A stretch of DNA of 64,000 nucleotides from Theristus sp. LFF4_11 (Eukaryota; Nematoda; Chromadorea; Monhysterida; Xyalidae). Location: the NCBI GenBank assembly GCA_030248135.1, contig JASANC010000974.1:1-64000 (forward strand), written 5' to 3'. Shown here piece by piece: positions 37,111 to 49,085 of this stretch; within the stretch, counting starts at the first letter, position 1; each line of letters opens with the position of its first letter. Position numbers and translations under genes: made by a program. A model generated the notes under the pieces. It was not told the DNA's origin, searched no databases, and saw only the letters and a program-made list of their open reading frames with translations.

Positions 37111-38046
37111 CTATTGTAAAAAAGTTCTGGGGGGAAGCGCACACCCCCCCCCCCTTCCCCCGACCCACCCCACCCGTGTCAAGCAAATTTCGAGGGGGGT
37201 GTGGATGGACTGGATGGTCGAATGTCAGGTCTTAAAGGGTGGGTGTCGCGTGACCCCAACCCCCCCCCCATGCGGAGGTCTCGGGTGCTCTGGGGGGCTT
37301 ACTTACGATGGTTTAAAAAGGTTAAAACCTATTAATTACGATAACTTTTATGCGTGGTTTTATAAAATTATTAAAAGAGCTATATTCAGTCGAATTCAAC
37401 TTAAATTTTGGCTACCGTCCTGATTACGCCTTTATTTTTTAATACCTGCAACATGCATTTTGATTTTTTATCACCAACTTTCTCGTTGTTGTTTCGAAAA
37501 TAGAACCCGTTTTTTACCATTTATACTTTGAAGTGAAATGCGTTTTGAACACATACAGTTGTATCATGCATCGGTCAATCAGTCAACGAAATTGATTTCT
37601 GCCACGATCCGTGAAGCTGGTTTCTGTGGTAATAAATGTTTATCCGGCTGGAACATCGGCTACATTACATTGTCCCCAACCCAACCCCTCCGGATTAAAA
37701 CAACGACGACCCACTTTGTTGTTCAGAAATCAAGCTGTTTGTGTTCGTGTTACTAATCAGCACTCAGCAGCAAGCAGTTCCCGTCATTAAAAAGGCTTGT
37801 TTATAAGAAATGCCTGTCAAGTTTTTGGCCTCTGGTGGTTTCAGAAGAGTCCACATTTTCAGTTAATTTTCGGGATCAGTTTTAGACACGAAACAACGCA
37901 AGAATAAGGACGTCTAAATAAAGCGAAGTAAACCGAATTATTTGAACAATAACGGCGAAAACTAATAAAACGTTACAAAAGCTACGTTGAGTGTAGTGAA
38001 TGATTCTACACGAGAAAACATGTCAGAACGTACAAAAATTACTCAC

Positions 38047-38107
38047 AAGCAAACATTGCCATAATTAGAACTGGCAAGAAGAAAAATTTGCGACAAAATT
38101 TTGTCAT
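38047..38107 (-). CDS. Possible orphan signal-peptide first exon
   Basis: From ATG at 38107 the frame reads MTKFCRKFFFLPVLIMAMFA and meets a good donor (GTGAGT at 38046), ending in phase 1. This has the shape of a signal-peptide exon and the same exit phase as the first exon of the carbonic anhydrase gene just upstream on the strand. No matching downstream exons were found between 35.3 and 38.0 kb. It may be a remnant of a tandem copy, an alternative first exon of something outside the window, or chance. Confidence 0.3.
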
Positions 38108-38586
38108 CGTGGCAAGCATTGAATAGGTACTAGAGGAAACCGAAATCACAAGCTGTGCTGGAAAATCACATTGAACTGAGAACGAAAACCGCAGTTTTGA
38201 TTACTGGTTCAGCAGATTTTTTTAAAGTTACTGAAATGATGTTTTTTTGCCGTAAGTCTGCTGTGCGTGCAGTCGAGCGCGGTTTTTTCAGTTTTCCAGT
38301 AGTCGCCGCATCAGATGCCAAAGGGCAAACAAAGAAACGTTAGCCAAGTTTCTGTCATGTGGAGCAGCGCTAACGAAGCACGGGTCACCAAAAAGTTCAA
38401 CCTGTTAAGTGGAATTCTTTAAAGTAAATTTTTGACCTGTTAAGTAAAATTGTTTAAAGTATTTTTTACATTTCCAGTTTCGCTGCTTCAATAGCTCGAT
38501 TAAACAATTCATTTTTGTATGACCACTCAAATTAAAAGTCAACGGCGTTACTGGTTTTGCGTTTTGGAAAAAATGTTTTGTCTTTT

Positions 38587-41500
38587 TTATTTTCCATACT
38601 GGGTGGAACGCACCTTTCTGTTGTTCAGTTTCTGCACGGGACGATAGTTTTTGTACGGCTTTACGCTTCTGGCTTCACTTGATAATTGACGAAACTTTTG
38701 TAGCTGAAAGAAAACATGACAGTCGGTTTGCTCAATTTGGTTTGTGTGTGTTCACTCACAGCACTAAAAGGCCTGTTTGTATCTGACGTATGTAGACGTA
38801 CGTCGACGTACGTCTGGTCTGCATACGTCAGGTATACCGTAAACGGACCTTAACAAGTTCAAGTTGAATCATTCATTAAGAACCGCTAAAGCCCAAAAAG
38901 CACTTACTTCTTTGTCTCCAATTGCAACAGGATTCGTAAAAACCGTCCAAACGACCGACTCAAAGCATGGTGGTGTGGTCAGCGAGCCGGAATAGCGAAA
39001 GAATGACTCCGTTTTTTCTGGCAGGAAATCTTTCAGTGTGAGTGGTTGTTTCCCGGTAATTTTAGTGTCTGAAAACAGTTCCAGTAACCAGTGTTTTTAC
39101 TTGTTGTACGTATGTTTAACACCAGGCAAGTGCGTACTGCTGTTGAACAATGCTGTAAAAAACCTGGCGTTTTGATCGGTCTTAATTTTTAAAAAAATGC
39201 CATCTGGCATTGAATAACGTCAAACTGGCGTTAAAAAACACCATCTAACGTTTGTTAACGCTAACAACGATGAAAACGGCAGATTTTGTGCAGTGAATGT
39301 GGGCCGATAAAGTTTCTCGGAGCTGTTCGTCCACTAAAGTTGCCAGTTTTTTTAGTGTCCGTGCGATGTCCGCAAATAGGAGCACCTACAGTCGAACTCT
39401 AAATTATAGGGAATCAGCTGATTGGTTGGGTGTCACGTGGTCAGGACGACAGACTACGGCAGACGACGTTACACAGCAATGCCTGCACAGAACGCATGCT
39501 GATCATCACGTGACCACCAACCAATCAGCTGAATCCCCATAATTTAGAGTTCGACTGTATGGACAGTATGTACAGGCAACCCGGGGCAGCTCTGAACACG
39601 GAACGCGGCCTCGGCGGCAGCGAAGCTCCTGGCCTCAAGTCGATTTCAAGCGTTGCAAAACGATGGCTTGCCCGAGACAGACACATCGTCGTTCGCGTCT
39701 GCTATATGATCTTTCATTTTGGTTCCGAGACTCAATGCGCGCATAGACGGGCGAACAGTTTCATGCATGACGGACGCGGGAATTCAAAATTGGAAAAGTG
39801 AATCCCGAGTTTCCTAAATAGGGCCGAGTCACTTCGGTGATTTTGAATTGCCACATAAGGACTTGAAACGAGTTTCCTTTCTACGTTTGCACACGCAGTG
39901 AGTCGCAGAACCTAAAAAGCTTGATAATGCTGTCTGCGACATATGCAATCTTTCCCTAATTTTCATATCGGTGACGCACCCGCGTAATAAACTCCATTGA
40001 ACAGCTCGGTCAGGTCGCTCAACGCCTTGTGATGCGCGCCTTCCTGCACCTGGAACATGACGCCGAGCACCGCCAGCCCGTCGGCGGTTTCCATGGCGCT
40101 CGCAGCATCCAGTGCACTTTTATAGTGCACGATGTGCATCTGAAAATGTTGTCACGTTTGCTGACGTTGCTGATGCAAAGGTACGCAAATGAACGTCTAC
40201 TATGAAGCTAAAACACGCATTCTCAAACCAGTCATCACGTGACGTCATGCAATTCCTTTTTTTGGTCGATGCGCAATGTGAACGTAACGTGACGTGACGT
40301 GACGTGACGTGACGTGACGTGACGTGACGTGACGTGACGTGACGTGACGTGACGTGACGGACGTGACGTGACGTGACGTGACGTGAAGTGACGTGACGTG
40401 ATTGACCAATAATGTCTATCAAATTAAAAATTTCAGCAAAGTTTTCCAAATAACCAATGAACTAACTTCCAGCGGATAATGAAAGCCGAGCATCGTATGT
40501 TCTGAACCACTGCTGTTACTTGTTCCCCAGTGAAAATGTAACTGCAACACTTTGTATTCATCGGGCAGGCCTCCGTTCAGAATTTTTTGTGACGGCGGGT
40601 CGGTTGGCGGGAAGCTAATTTGCACTGGAGAAAAGCAAATAAACTGTTTCTTTTTGTGCTGAAATTGAACAATTACAATTCTTTTAGAACAAAGTACTCG
40701 CATCCCCTGAGTCGTACCGATTGTTCCATTTCTTTTTTTCTCCGTCATTTTTCTCATCATTGTTAGGTGCATGAATGCACTATGCATCACGTAAATTTCT
40801 TTGTGCAATCTACTTTGTTTTAAATTGAATTCATGCTATCGATCCGACCCACGAGTTTGTATTTGTTTAGACGCTGAAAAACAGTATAAACGAACAAACA
40901 AACCTGTATGACCATTGTTTTTAATGTCGAATTTCGTGATGGCTTGATCATAATTCTCAAATGTAATCTCATTTTCGTCGCTGGCGCACGCTCGATGTGC
41001 CGTGTATGAGTCGAGGTTGATTGGTGATTGATTTTCACCCTTTTTACATAGTTTTGGCCAGTCTGTAAGAGTAATGAAAACGCCACATTTAACGCATGTG
41101 TAAGGGCGCATTCATGTTGCAGTATTTAGTGACCGCACTGCTATACGTTAATACATAGCTGCGCGGGCACTAAATACTGCAGCATGAATGCGCCTTAACG
41201 CTAATTAACGCAACGTTTAACGTGTTGCAGCTCCTCATTCACAACTAAGTATTTAAAGGCGCATTCATGAAACAGTATTTAGTGACACGTAGCTACACTG
41301 TCTGTGTTCAAACATAGCTACGCTGCCACTGAATACTGCCTCATGAATGCCGCTTAAGGGTGTCACTTAGTTGTTGTCAAAGTCGCTCAAAGTTGCTGTC
41401 ACTTATTGTGATTGATGTCTGGAATAATTTCGAGAAGAATAGCTACTCATTTTAATATCATCAAAATCGTATACAAAGTTTTTGTTCGCTGCTTACCCTT

Positions 41501-41685
41501 CAGATTTTTGTAATTCCACGCTTTTTTCGAGTCAGCTGTCGTGGTTCCTTTAAATGAAACGAAGAGGATATTTTTCGAAAATAAGAGACAATTATTGACA
41601 CTTCTTATATGAAACTTTCAGTCCAAAACAAACCTAAAACCACTGCAGCAACTGTAAGAATCCGTAGACACCGTCCAAACGACAT
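38587..41685 (-). CDS. cah: Secreted alpha-carbonic anhydrase, complete, 7 exons
   Basis: Exons in phase: 41634-41685, 41497-41535, 40904-41062, 40467-40624, 39980-40139, 38908-39068 and 38587-38703; 281 aa. MSFGRCLRILTVAAVVLA is a signal peptide, so the enzyme is secreted or lumenal. The alpha-CA fold shows WNYKNLKDWPKLC, ENQSPINLDS, LQLHFHWG and EMHIVHY. The zinc ligands are His113, His115 and His138, with Glu136 and Thr220 (SLTTPPC) also kept, so it should hydrate CO2. Cys36 and Cys224 are placed like the disulfide of secreted animal CAs. The frame runs past a possible donor at 38620 to a TAA at 38587, which overlaps an AATAAA-like poly(A) signal, so this is taken as the end. No GPI or membrane tail is seen. 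Intron 2 holds two TTAA hairpin MITEs and intron 4 a GACGT pentamer run. Confidence 0.92.
38769..38850. mobile_element. MITE-B, deleted form
   Basis: About 80 bp with both family ends and a central GACGTACGTCGACGTACGTC palindrome. In the last carbonic anhydrase intron. Confidence 0.75.
39389..39560. mobile_element. MITE-A
   Basis: Well-kept arms flanked by TA; in the carbonic anhydrase intron between 39068 and 39980. Confidence 0.85.
39717..39913. mobile_element. MITE-D
   Basis: Same ends with a few changes; carbonic anhydrase intron. A fragment of the family is also seen near 20690. Confidence 0.75.
40283..40401 (+). repeat. (GACGT)n pentamer repeat
   Basis: About 23 GACGT units, one of them broken, in the carbonic anhydrase intron between 40139 and 40467. 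Confidence 0.97.
41101..41199. mobile_element. MITE-C
   Basis: Hairpin with arms GGGCGCATTCATG and inverse; carbonic anhydrase intron 2. Confidence 0.85.
41253..41357. mobile_element. MITE-C
   Basis: Second copy in the same intron, 54 bp away, with TTAA at both ends. Confidence 0.85.
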
Positions 41686-41969
41686 CGCTCTTCGCTCTCA
41701 CTGATCCTCAGATTCCCACAGTCGCACGAGTTTTTCAATATGATGACGACAATGATTTTTCGGTACCTGTGACAACCAAAAGAGATTTTGAATTGTTTTT
41801 TTTGAAAATTCAAAACTGCAACTTTTCCGGAAGTTTCTATGTTCTGCCTCAGTCAAAAAAAAAACATCCAGCAAGTCAGCAACCATTTTACATGTCTGAC
41901 TACAACCGACAGTTTACTAAAACGACGCTACATACATCGTCAGACAGAACTCAAGCGACACTGATCTAA

Positions 41970-43960
41970 AAAGTTCACTCATTTTGGCACCTAAAACTTT
42001 AAAAAGCGTATAGTAACCGCAAGGATTATAGACATACTCGCAAATGCTGCTTTGTCGTTTGCGTGAAGCTGCAGCTGTTTCACGGCTTCTATTCAAAGTT
42101 TCCTTCGCTTTTCGAACACCGCACTAGAATGTGCACGAAGGAGCACACAGTTAGTGAAATACCGGTGTGTGTCAAAAAATTCTCAGAGTCCGTATCTGGT
42201 CTTGACACGACTTTTGTCGTAATTTTCGTGATCAACCTCGAAAAAAATCGATACAAATAAAATTTGCAGTGTTTTAGAACCAATGGTTTCAGTCAAATTC
42301 TTGACTGTAAAGAACGCACCAATCACACGTGTTGGTCAACATGTTTTTCAACATAGCTACACTTCTTTATAGGTCAACAAATTTGCATGCTGGCAGAGCT
42401 AAACAAATGCAGAAAAATCTGTAGAGTAACTAACTAGATCCTGTGAAGATGCAATACGGTTGAAACGGTATGGTACTGTATGTGCAAAGAGCGGGAATTG
42501 TTTCATTTCGACTTTTGGTTTGCAACACATTCCGGTCAAGGATACACTTCATCATACAGCAACAATAAATAATAATGCGGGAAAAGACTTGAAGCATGCG
42601 AGAGATTCAATGTTTGCGTAATCTGATAAACCACGTTGTGTCAGAGGTTTCAATGGTGTAGCGACTACTCATGTCAGCTGTGTGTGAATGTAATGTACTA
42701 ATGCAAAGCTGCAAAACATAAATTTCAGATAAATCGCCACCGCATGCGCGCGCTGCGGTTTCAGAAATCAAATCTTTTCTCTTTAATGTACAGTCGATAC
42801 CATTTCTGACATTGTTATACCCATCCAAAACTCTGATGATTTTAAAAAGAATAATTTTCAGCAACACTAACACTGTCTCTCAACTGTTCTGGAGATGTTT
42901 TTCTTGTTAGCGGGTACGCTGATCCACTCAGCTCATGAGAGATGGTTGATGAGTGTGTTGTGTTGTGAATGTCGAGAAAATGGGAACTGCATGCTTCGCA
43001 TTAAGAGCCATGATTTAACGAAACAGCAAAACCGGAAACATACAGTAAGTACGCAACTTTTGCTTAAACAGCAGCAGTAACGGAATTCTTGACAAACCCG
43101 TGAGTAGTTTTTTCAGACTATAGAAATCGGATTTTGTGTTCTGTCCAAAAGAAAACCCTTGACTGTTATTTCGCTAACGGGTGATGCAAATTTTGGTGCT
43201 TTTGCTTTTTCCAAGTCAAAGGCGCTTGAAAGGCAGATTTTCTTTGTCCGTTCGGTATTTCTACTTTTGATATGAAAATTTTCGAAAAAAAGTCACGGAA
43301 AACGCAACATCGACATGCGCACAAAATGAAGAAAACGCTATTCAATGACTGAAATTGAGCTTGTGTGGTTACTAAAAAGGTAATCTTAAAAGGTTACTAA
43401 AGTTTACTGAACATTCTGTTACAAATGAATTTTATTGACTTTTCGAAAAACGTTTTGAAATAAACGCAAACATTTACAAGATCCACACACCACGCGCAAC
43501 ATCTGTCAGTAACCAAAAAAAATTTCAGACGGGTTCCGCCCAGTCAACGTATGCCGCTTACATTTGACATTTTCTCATTGCGCTGTGCAATACGTAATAA
43601 ATTTCGCGTTTTTTTAAACGCAACAACAATGTGTGACCTTAAAACAGTGGCTAGCGTATCACATTACAGCGAAGCTTCATGTGTCGAAAACGTTGTGTGC
43701 GTTCCGTGAAAAAACAATGCAAGAGGCTTGGAATACATTTTCAGATTAGCACACAACTTGGGCGGTCTCACGTTTAGCTTATACTTGGGCAATCGATCAA
43801 AAAAATACGCACGACTTTTGCGGTACTTTCGGAACTTCTCAATCGGTTTTTCTTCGTTGAAGGCTCTCCTAATGGTTTTCGGGACATGTGGTTACATCCA
43901 AGAGTAATCCCAGAGCGGTATCTAAGATGTAAAACTGCAAAGGCCCTGATGAAATAAAGT
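41970..43960. other. Intergenic, no gene found
   Basis: No coding signal, no repeat of the families listed and no RNA gene seen. Confidence 0.6.
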
Positions 43961-44150
43961 CAAAAGTTATACGCTTGGGAGTTGTGGGGAGTTGTGACTA
44001 GGTATATTTTTGTGACTTTAGACTTTTTAAAAGTTTTCCATTTGAAAAATTGATTCTGTGTATAACGTGCGCAAAATCTCAAACGGTCGCAGATGCACGC
44101 TAAAAAAGGTGTCCGAACACATAGGTGGTAGCGGGGGGTACAATTCCGGC

Positions 44151-44242
44151 CCGCTAATTCCGGCCTGAAGAATTCCGGCCCGCTCATTCCGGCCCGAAGA
44201 ATTCCGGCCGGAAGAATTCCGGCCCGGAGAATTCCGGCCCGG
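44151..44242 (-). repeat. GGCCGGAATTC tandem array, left copy
   Basis: About six near-15-bp units of GGAATTCTCCGGGCC type, read on the minus strand, followed by an inverted match to 45621-45655. Confidence 0.9.
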
Positions 44243-44400
44243 AGAATTTTCGCCAGCACGAACAATATTAAACCACACGAAGTAATTTTGGTAATAAAAT
44301 AAATAAAATAAAAATATCGATGTTCACACGTTACAGTGTATTTTCAATGATGTTCGTCCTGTTTGCTTTTTGGAAAGAGAATTTTTTGAAAAAAAGAAAC

Positions 44401-45200
44401 TATAGTCGGACTGGATAATTTCGGGCATTAGCTGATTGGCTGGTGCGTTACCGTAATCAGATTCAAACGCGGGCCGTTCAAATTGCACTTTGCTTTTTTA
44501 AAATTTTTAATTTTTGAGTGATTGTGTTGATGAATGTTTGGATTTTTAATGGGCAAAACTTGATTATTATTTATGAAATACAGAAACATCAAAAAAGTAC
44601 ATTTTAAGGCGAATTTTTATTTTTTTTCAGAAAAAAGAACGACGGCGACGGTGATGCGCTCTCGACGCTCGAAAAGTGAATGTTCGTCTGAAAACCGATT
44701 GCTTTTCAAATTTTTCCCACAAAATAAATCATCATGAACAAAATTTTCAATTAAAAATCAAACACAACAACATTTTTAGTTGTCGTCGTTGCCGTCGCCG
44801 TCGTACTTGTTCGGAAACTGAACTTGTGCCTTTAGAAACAGCTGCTTTTAGTTTTTCTGCATCTTTGAGCTGTTTATAGACAATTTGTTGCAGTTTAAAA
44901 ATACGGAACAGCAGCTTTCATGGCCAAATTTTTGATTTACATTTGTCACCGTCGTCGTCGTTCTTTTTTCTGAAAAAAATAATAATTCGCCTTCAACTTT
45001 ACTTTTTTTAATTTTTCTGCATTGCATAAATCACAAACAAGTTTTGTCCATTGAAAATTCAAACATTCATCAACACAAACACTCAAAAATTAGAAATTTA
45101 AAAAAAGCAAAGTGCAATTTGAATGGCCCGCGTTTGAATCTGATTACGGTAACGCACCAGCCAATCAGCTAATGCCCGAAATTATCCAGTCCGACTATAC
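44401..45200. mobile_element. 800-bp fold-back element
   Basis: Arms of about 250 bp (44401-44662 and 44945-45200) begin ATAGTCGGACTGGATAATTT and include GCATTAGCTGATTGGCTGG, which resembles the MITE-A arm. No transposase frame inside. Confidence 0.85.
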
Positions 45201-45286
45201 AAAAAAATTTTAAATTTTTTTATCATGAACAGGATTTGTGACTCTTTTACCTTATCAAAAAGGCTTGGCTTAGCATTAGGAACTTA

Positions 45287-45553
45287 CAGTATGGCCGAAT
45301 AAATGAGGCAGTTCATCAAGGCGGGATCAGCCGCAGACTAGGAGTTGTCTTTTTCAAAAAAGCCAACGTAATTCTCAATCATGTGTACAAGGGATAAAGA
45401 ATGAATAGAATAGCGCGGATAATCCATTAGTTTAAAAAACGGGTCAAATTGGGCACACAATTCAGTTTCTGAACGTCTTTTTTCTTTCATTCAAAATTCG
45501 CGCGCTCCTTGCACCCTGAAAAAAGCTGCCATGTTTAACCGGCCATACCGTAC
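45287..45553. mobile_element. MITE-E nested in another repeat
   Basis: CAGTATGGCC..GGCCATACCG flanked by TA, inserted into a repeat whose unfilled copy is at about 37.0 kb. Confidence 0.88.
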
Positions 45554-45654
45554 AACAAGTCACTGCAAGCAAGTTCTGAACAAAAATAAAAAATCACTTA
45601 AGAATTTATTTGCCAAAAATCACTTCGTGTGGTTTAATATTGTTTGTGCTGGCG

Positions 45655-45780
45655 AAAATTCTCCGGGCCGGAATTCTCCGGGCCGGAATTCTCCGGGCCG
45701 GAATTCTTCGGGCCGGAATTCTTCGGGCCAGAATGAGCGGGCCGGAATTCTACGGGCCGGAATTTCGCGGGCCGGAATAG
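45655..45780 (+). repeat. GGCCGGAATTC tandem array, right copy
   Basis: About eight 15-bp units. With its left flank it is the inverse of 44151-44281. Confidence 0.9.
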
Positions 45781-45800
45781 TACACGAGCCAGGTGGTAGT

Positions 45801-45983
45801 ACGTGGCCTGGTGGTAGCGCGTTAGACTATTGTCTGTGCGCTCGGGGGATCGAGCCCCGCCGAGGGGTGTATAGGCACTTAATGACAAAAAACTCGATTG
45901 GCACCCTCTCAATGGGGTTCTGTACGCTTCTCTGGGTTAGCCCTGGCTAAAAACATCGCCCAAAATCACAACAACAACAACAT
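45801..45983 (+). mobile_element. tRNA-derived SINE, copy 6
   Basis: Near-complete copy with intact A- and B-box-like motifs and a CAACAACAACAAC tail. It follows the GGCCGGAATTC array. Confidence 0.85.
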
Positions 45984-48482
45984 AAATGTCCGGTTCCCTG
46001 TTCGTCTGGTGTCGCCAGTGGTGTCCAAACAAAATGTCCAAAAAATTGGCAACACCACACTTTTGGTAGTTTGCTTGGACCACTTTTATTTCCTGGACAC
46101 GGACCCCGCACAGGACACTTAGACGGACAGGACAGAGCCGTATCCGGACATCTGTCGCGCAAAAATTTCCCGCAGCGGACATTCCAAACGGGAGAAGTCC
46201 GTCGCCGGAAATGTCCGCGAGAAACGTCCGCGCGGGAGAAGTCCGGGAAGCGACAGTACATCCAGAAAAAGCAGGACACCTTTTGCTAGCGTGTCTGTTT
46301 CTTTCAGTTTCAGAAAAGGAAACACAAGTTCAACGGTATATTCTTCCTCTCTTGTGTGACCGCGGTTGCGTGAGATGAATTACAAATATCAGATACAATT
46401 GTGTCGCCTTTTTGGAACATACATACCAGGTATCCGTCTTTATAGAAGACGTGTATGTCCAAATGATGTTTTTTCGCTCCAAATAAACGCGAAGCTTCTG
46501 TCAGCTTTTTTAATATCTGTCAACGTCAGTGCAAACTCAATATCTCTGTAGTTTCTTCAATGTTCAGGCAATATACTGTACATTCCTCAGAAAACACAGT
46601 TAGTTTATCATGCGTGGTTATAATGTTGTCTCTGTTTTTTAGCAGGCGTATTTTCACTTTTTCAGCCAATTTCACAATTGACGCACAAACAATAAGCATT
46701 CAGGCACTCCGCTTTTCAACGGAATTGAAAAACAGCAAAACTGGGTTTGCTTATCGCAAATGTAATGCAACGTGTGTGTCAAAAACCGCTCCAAATTTGT
46801 TGCAACGTGCTAATTCTGTATTTCGGAGTTTTTTGTTTCGTAGTTTATCAGTTATATCATTGGAGATCTCAAATCAGACGCAAATCAAGATCCAACATCC
46901 GATTTGTGAAAAGCTTCAAACAAAAAGAATCAGACACCGCCCGTTTTCAAAATTTGAAACTGAGACAAAACAAATGAAGAATGAACCACAATTCACGTTC
47001 AAAATAATTGCCCACATTATTATGAAACACCTGCAAAACGCATGATGGCAGTCCAAGTATTGGGAAAAAAATGCAAAACCAGCACGGTTATTGGTTTTGC
47101 GTGACACTACCGTAAAGTCTTGCATATAAGGTCTCCTTATATAAATTTCAAAATCAAAAATTTCTGAAAAAGTGGAATTTTGTGTGACAACCTTATAAGT
47201 GGGAGGAGGTTTTATAAAGCGAAGATTAGGAATTCCGGGCCTTATAAACGGGGTGAGATTTCGACCAAGTTAAAAATTTGAATTTTTTGGTTTCCCGCCG
47301 TGTGTGACACTCCGCCCACTTTTGGGTGGAGGTCTTATAAGTGGGAGGAACCTTATATGCACGACTTTACGGTAATCAGCGGACAAGCTTTCCATTCAAA
47401 TGCGACCCATAAAGCTTGCGCGTTACGTTTTCGAAATGTAGCCCGCTGCAACAAAACAGAAACATTTGCAGCCGCGATGATTCACACACACCGTATAAGG
47501 AAAAAAACGAGAATTCCCGTGAACTGCGATTTGTTTGAACACCGTTTTGACCAACAATAACTTTTTCCAAACTATCGCTGTTTTAATGAAACGATGATCA
47601 TCAGAATATAGCAAAATAAACCGTTTTGTTTGATGTGTCTCAACGACGAAAAGCGAGCCGGAGTGAGCTGTGTAACAGTGATAAAACATGACACGCGGAG
47701 TGAAAAAACCGTTTATGATATGTTAAATGCTTTTGTGTTATTTTCCGAAACCGGTACTGACATAAATTCACAAACTTTAAAAGCCAGAAACGGTTACATA
47801 AACGTAAATCAGCGATTTTATATGAAGATAATTATGGCATCATTTTCATTGAATTGTGCGCAAGCTCACGGTATAAAAACGCATGAATCTGCAACTTCCG
47901 ACATTCAAATCAAAGTCTTTTGAAATCATTTGAATCGTGTCTTTTGAAAGCGCCACCGTTTCTGCCTGGAAGAAAGTTTGCTCGACAAGCGATCGATCCG
48001 CAAAACGATTTGTGTGTTTTCGTCGTTCTCCTAGTAAGTTCCATCCAAAGCGGTTCCAGTAACAAAACATAGTGAACAGCGTATAAGCCCCTCCAAACTC
48101 AGTTCTAGACTGCCAAGAGTTCTAGCTGTAGTAGGAATTACAGTTGTCGCAAGACGGAGTTTCCACGAGACGAAACGAGAAATGACAGGCAAAAAATTTT
48201 ACGATTGAGAGACAAATGAACCTTTATTGTGAACCAACCCAGGAACCAGTTCAGTGCCTGTCGTCTGATAAAAAAAGAACAGCAGCTGAACAAATCCGCA
48301 CTCCAAAAATACTTAAATTTTTTTGTGAAACAACGACAAAATTAAAATGCTTTTATTTGAATCATTGTGAATGAGCGTTAATGAGTGACCAAACAGAGAT
48401 GAGGAAAAAATGAATAAAATACACTCAGCAACGTTCCATTCCCAAGCCATATGGTGTGCGTGGTGCGGCTACTGTAGAGCTA
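45984..48482. other. Intergenic with MITE-G; no supported gene
   Basis: 46.1-46.3 kb is rich in GTCCG/CGGAC blocks, some of which recur near 53.94 kb (CCTAGACGGACAGGACA), so it is a repeat remnant. The 161-aa frame at 46560 has no recognisable motif. Confidence 0.5.
47109..47373. mobile_element. MITE-G
   Basis: Ends TACCGTAAAGTCTTGCATAT and near-perfect inverse, interior with CTTATAAGTGGGAGG. Intergenic. Confidence 0.8.
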
Positions 48483-48721
48483 CAGTATGATTTTTAAACC
48501 TGTCAATTTTTTTCAGCATGTATCTAGCCCGCGAAAAAAGAAAGAAGGAGATCGGGTTGGAAAGACGTCATATTGAGCTACATTTGCACAGATGGGGTTT
48601 TGATTCCAACCAAAATCTAACCCCGTTCATTTTTCTTTGATTCAAAGTTCTGCGTGATTTGTATTCTGCGAAAAAAAACTGACAGGTTTAAAGAAACAGT
48701 CTGCACATACATTGTATGCTG
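48483..48721. mobile_element. MITE-F
   Basis: CAGTATGATTTTTAAACCTG and inverse GACAGGTTTAAAGAAACAG, with the shared interior; intergenic. Confidence 0.8.
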
Positions 48722-49085
48722 TGCTCACGGCTTTTGTTGTGGCAGCCCACCAAAATTTTTTTTGGAAAATGTTGCGGGTAGCTGTTCAGGGTGTACTATT
48801 GGCTATTAAGTAGCCAAATTAGTAGTTCCATTTGCGGTGCAGCTCATCGATGCAGCTGTACCGTTTCACAAGAGCGCAATGGTGTTAAGTGTCGTGTTAC
48901 ATGTACTTCCGCACAAAAAAACCATTCTAAATCTTCACCCATCGCATTTGGGTCGGCACGCGGATTTGAAGCAGCCACATCGGGAAGTGTGTATCTTCGG
49001 CAAAGCCAAAACTGTTGTTGGCTGTACATCAAATCAAACCAGAGTTCGTTTCCTTGCAGATCACTCAACCAAAATCACCAAAATC

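Noticed and set aside
46560..47045. 161-aa open frame
   Set aside because: No motif, no splice support and ordinary A/T-rich composition; probably chance.
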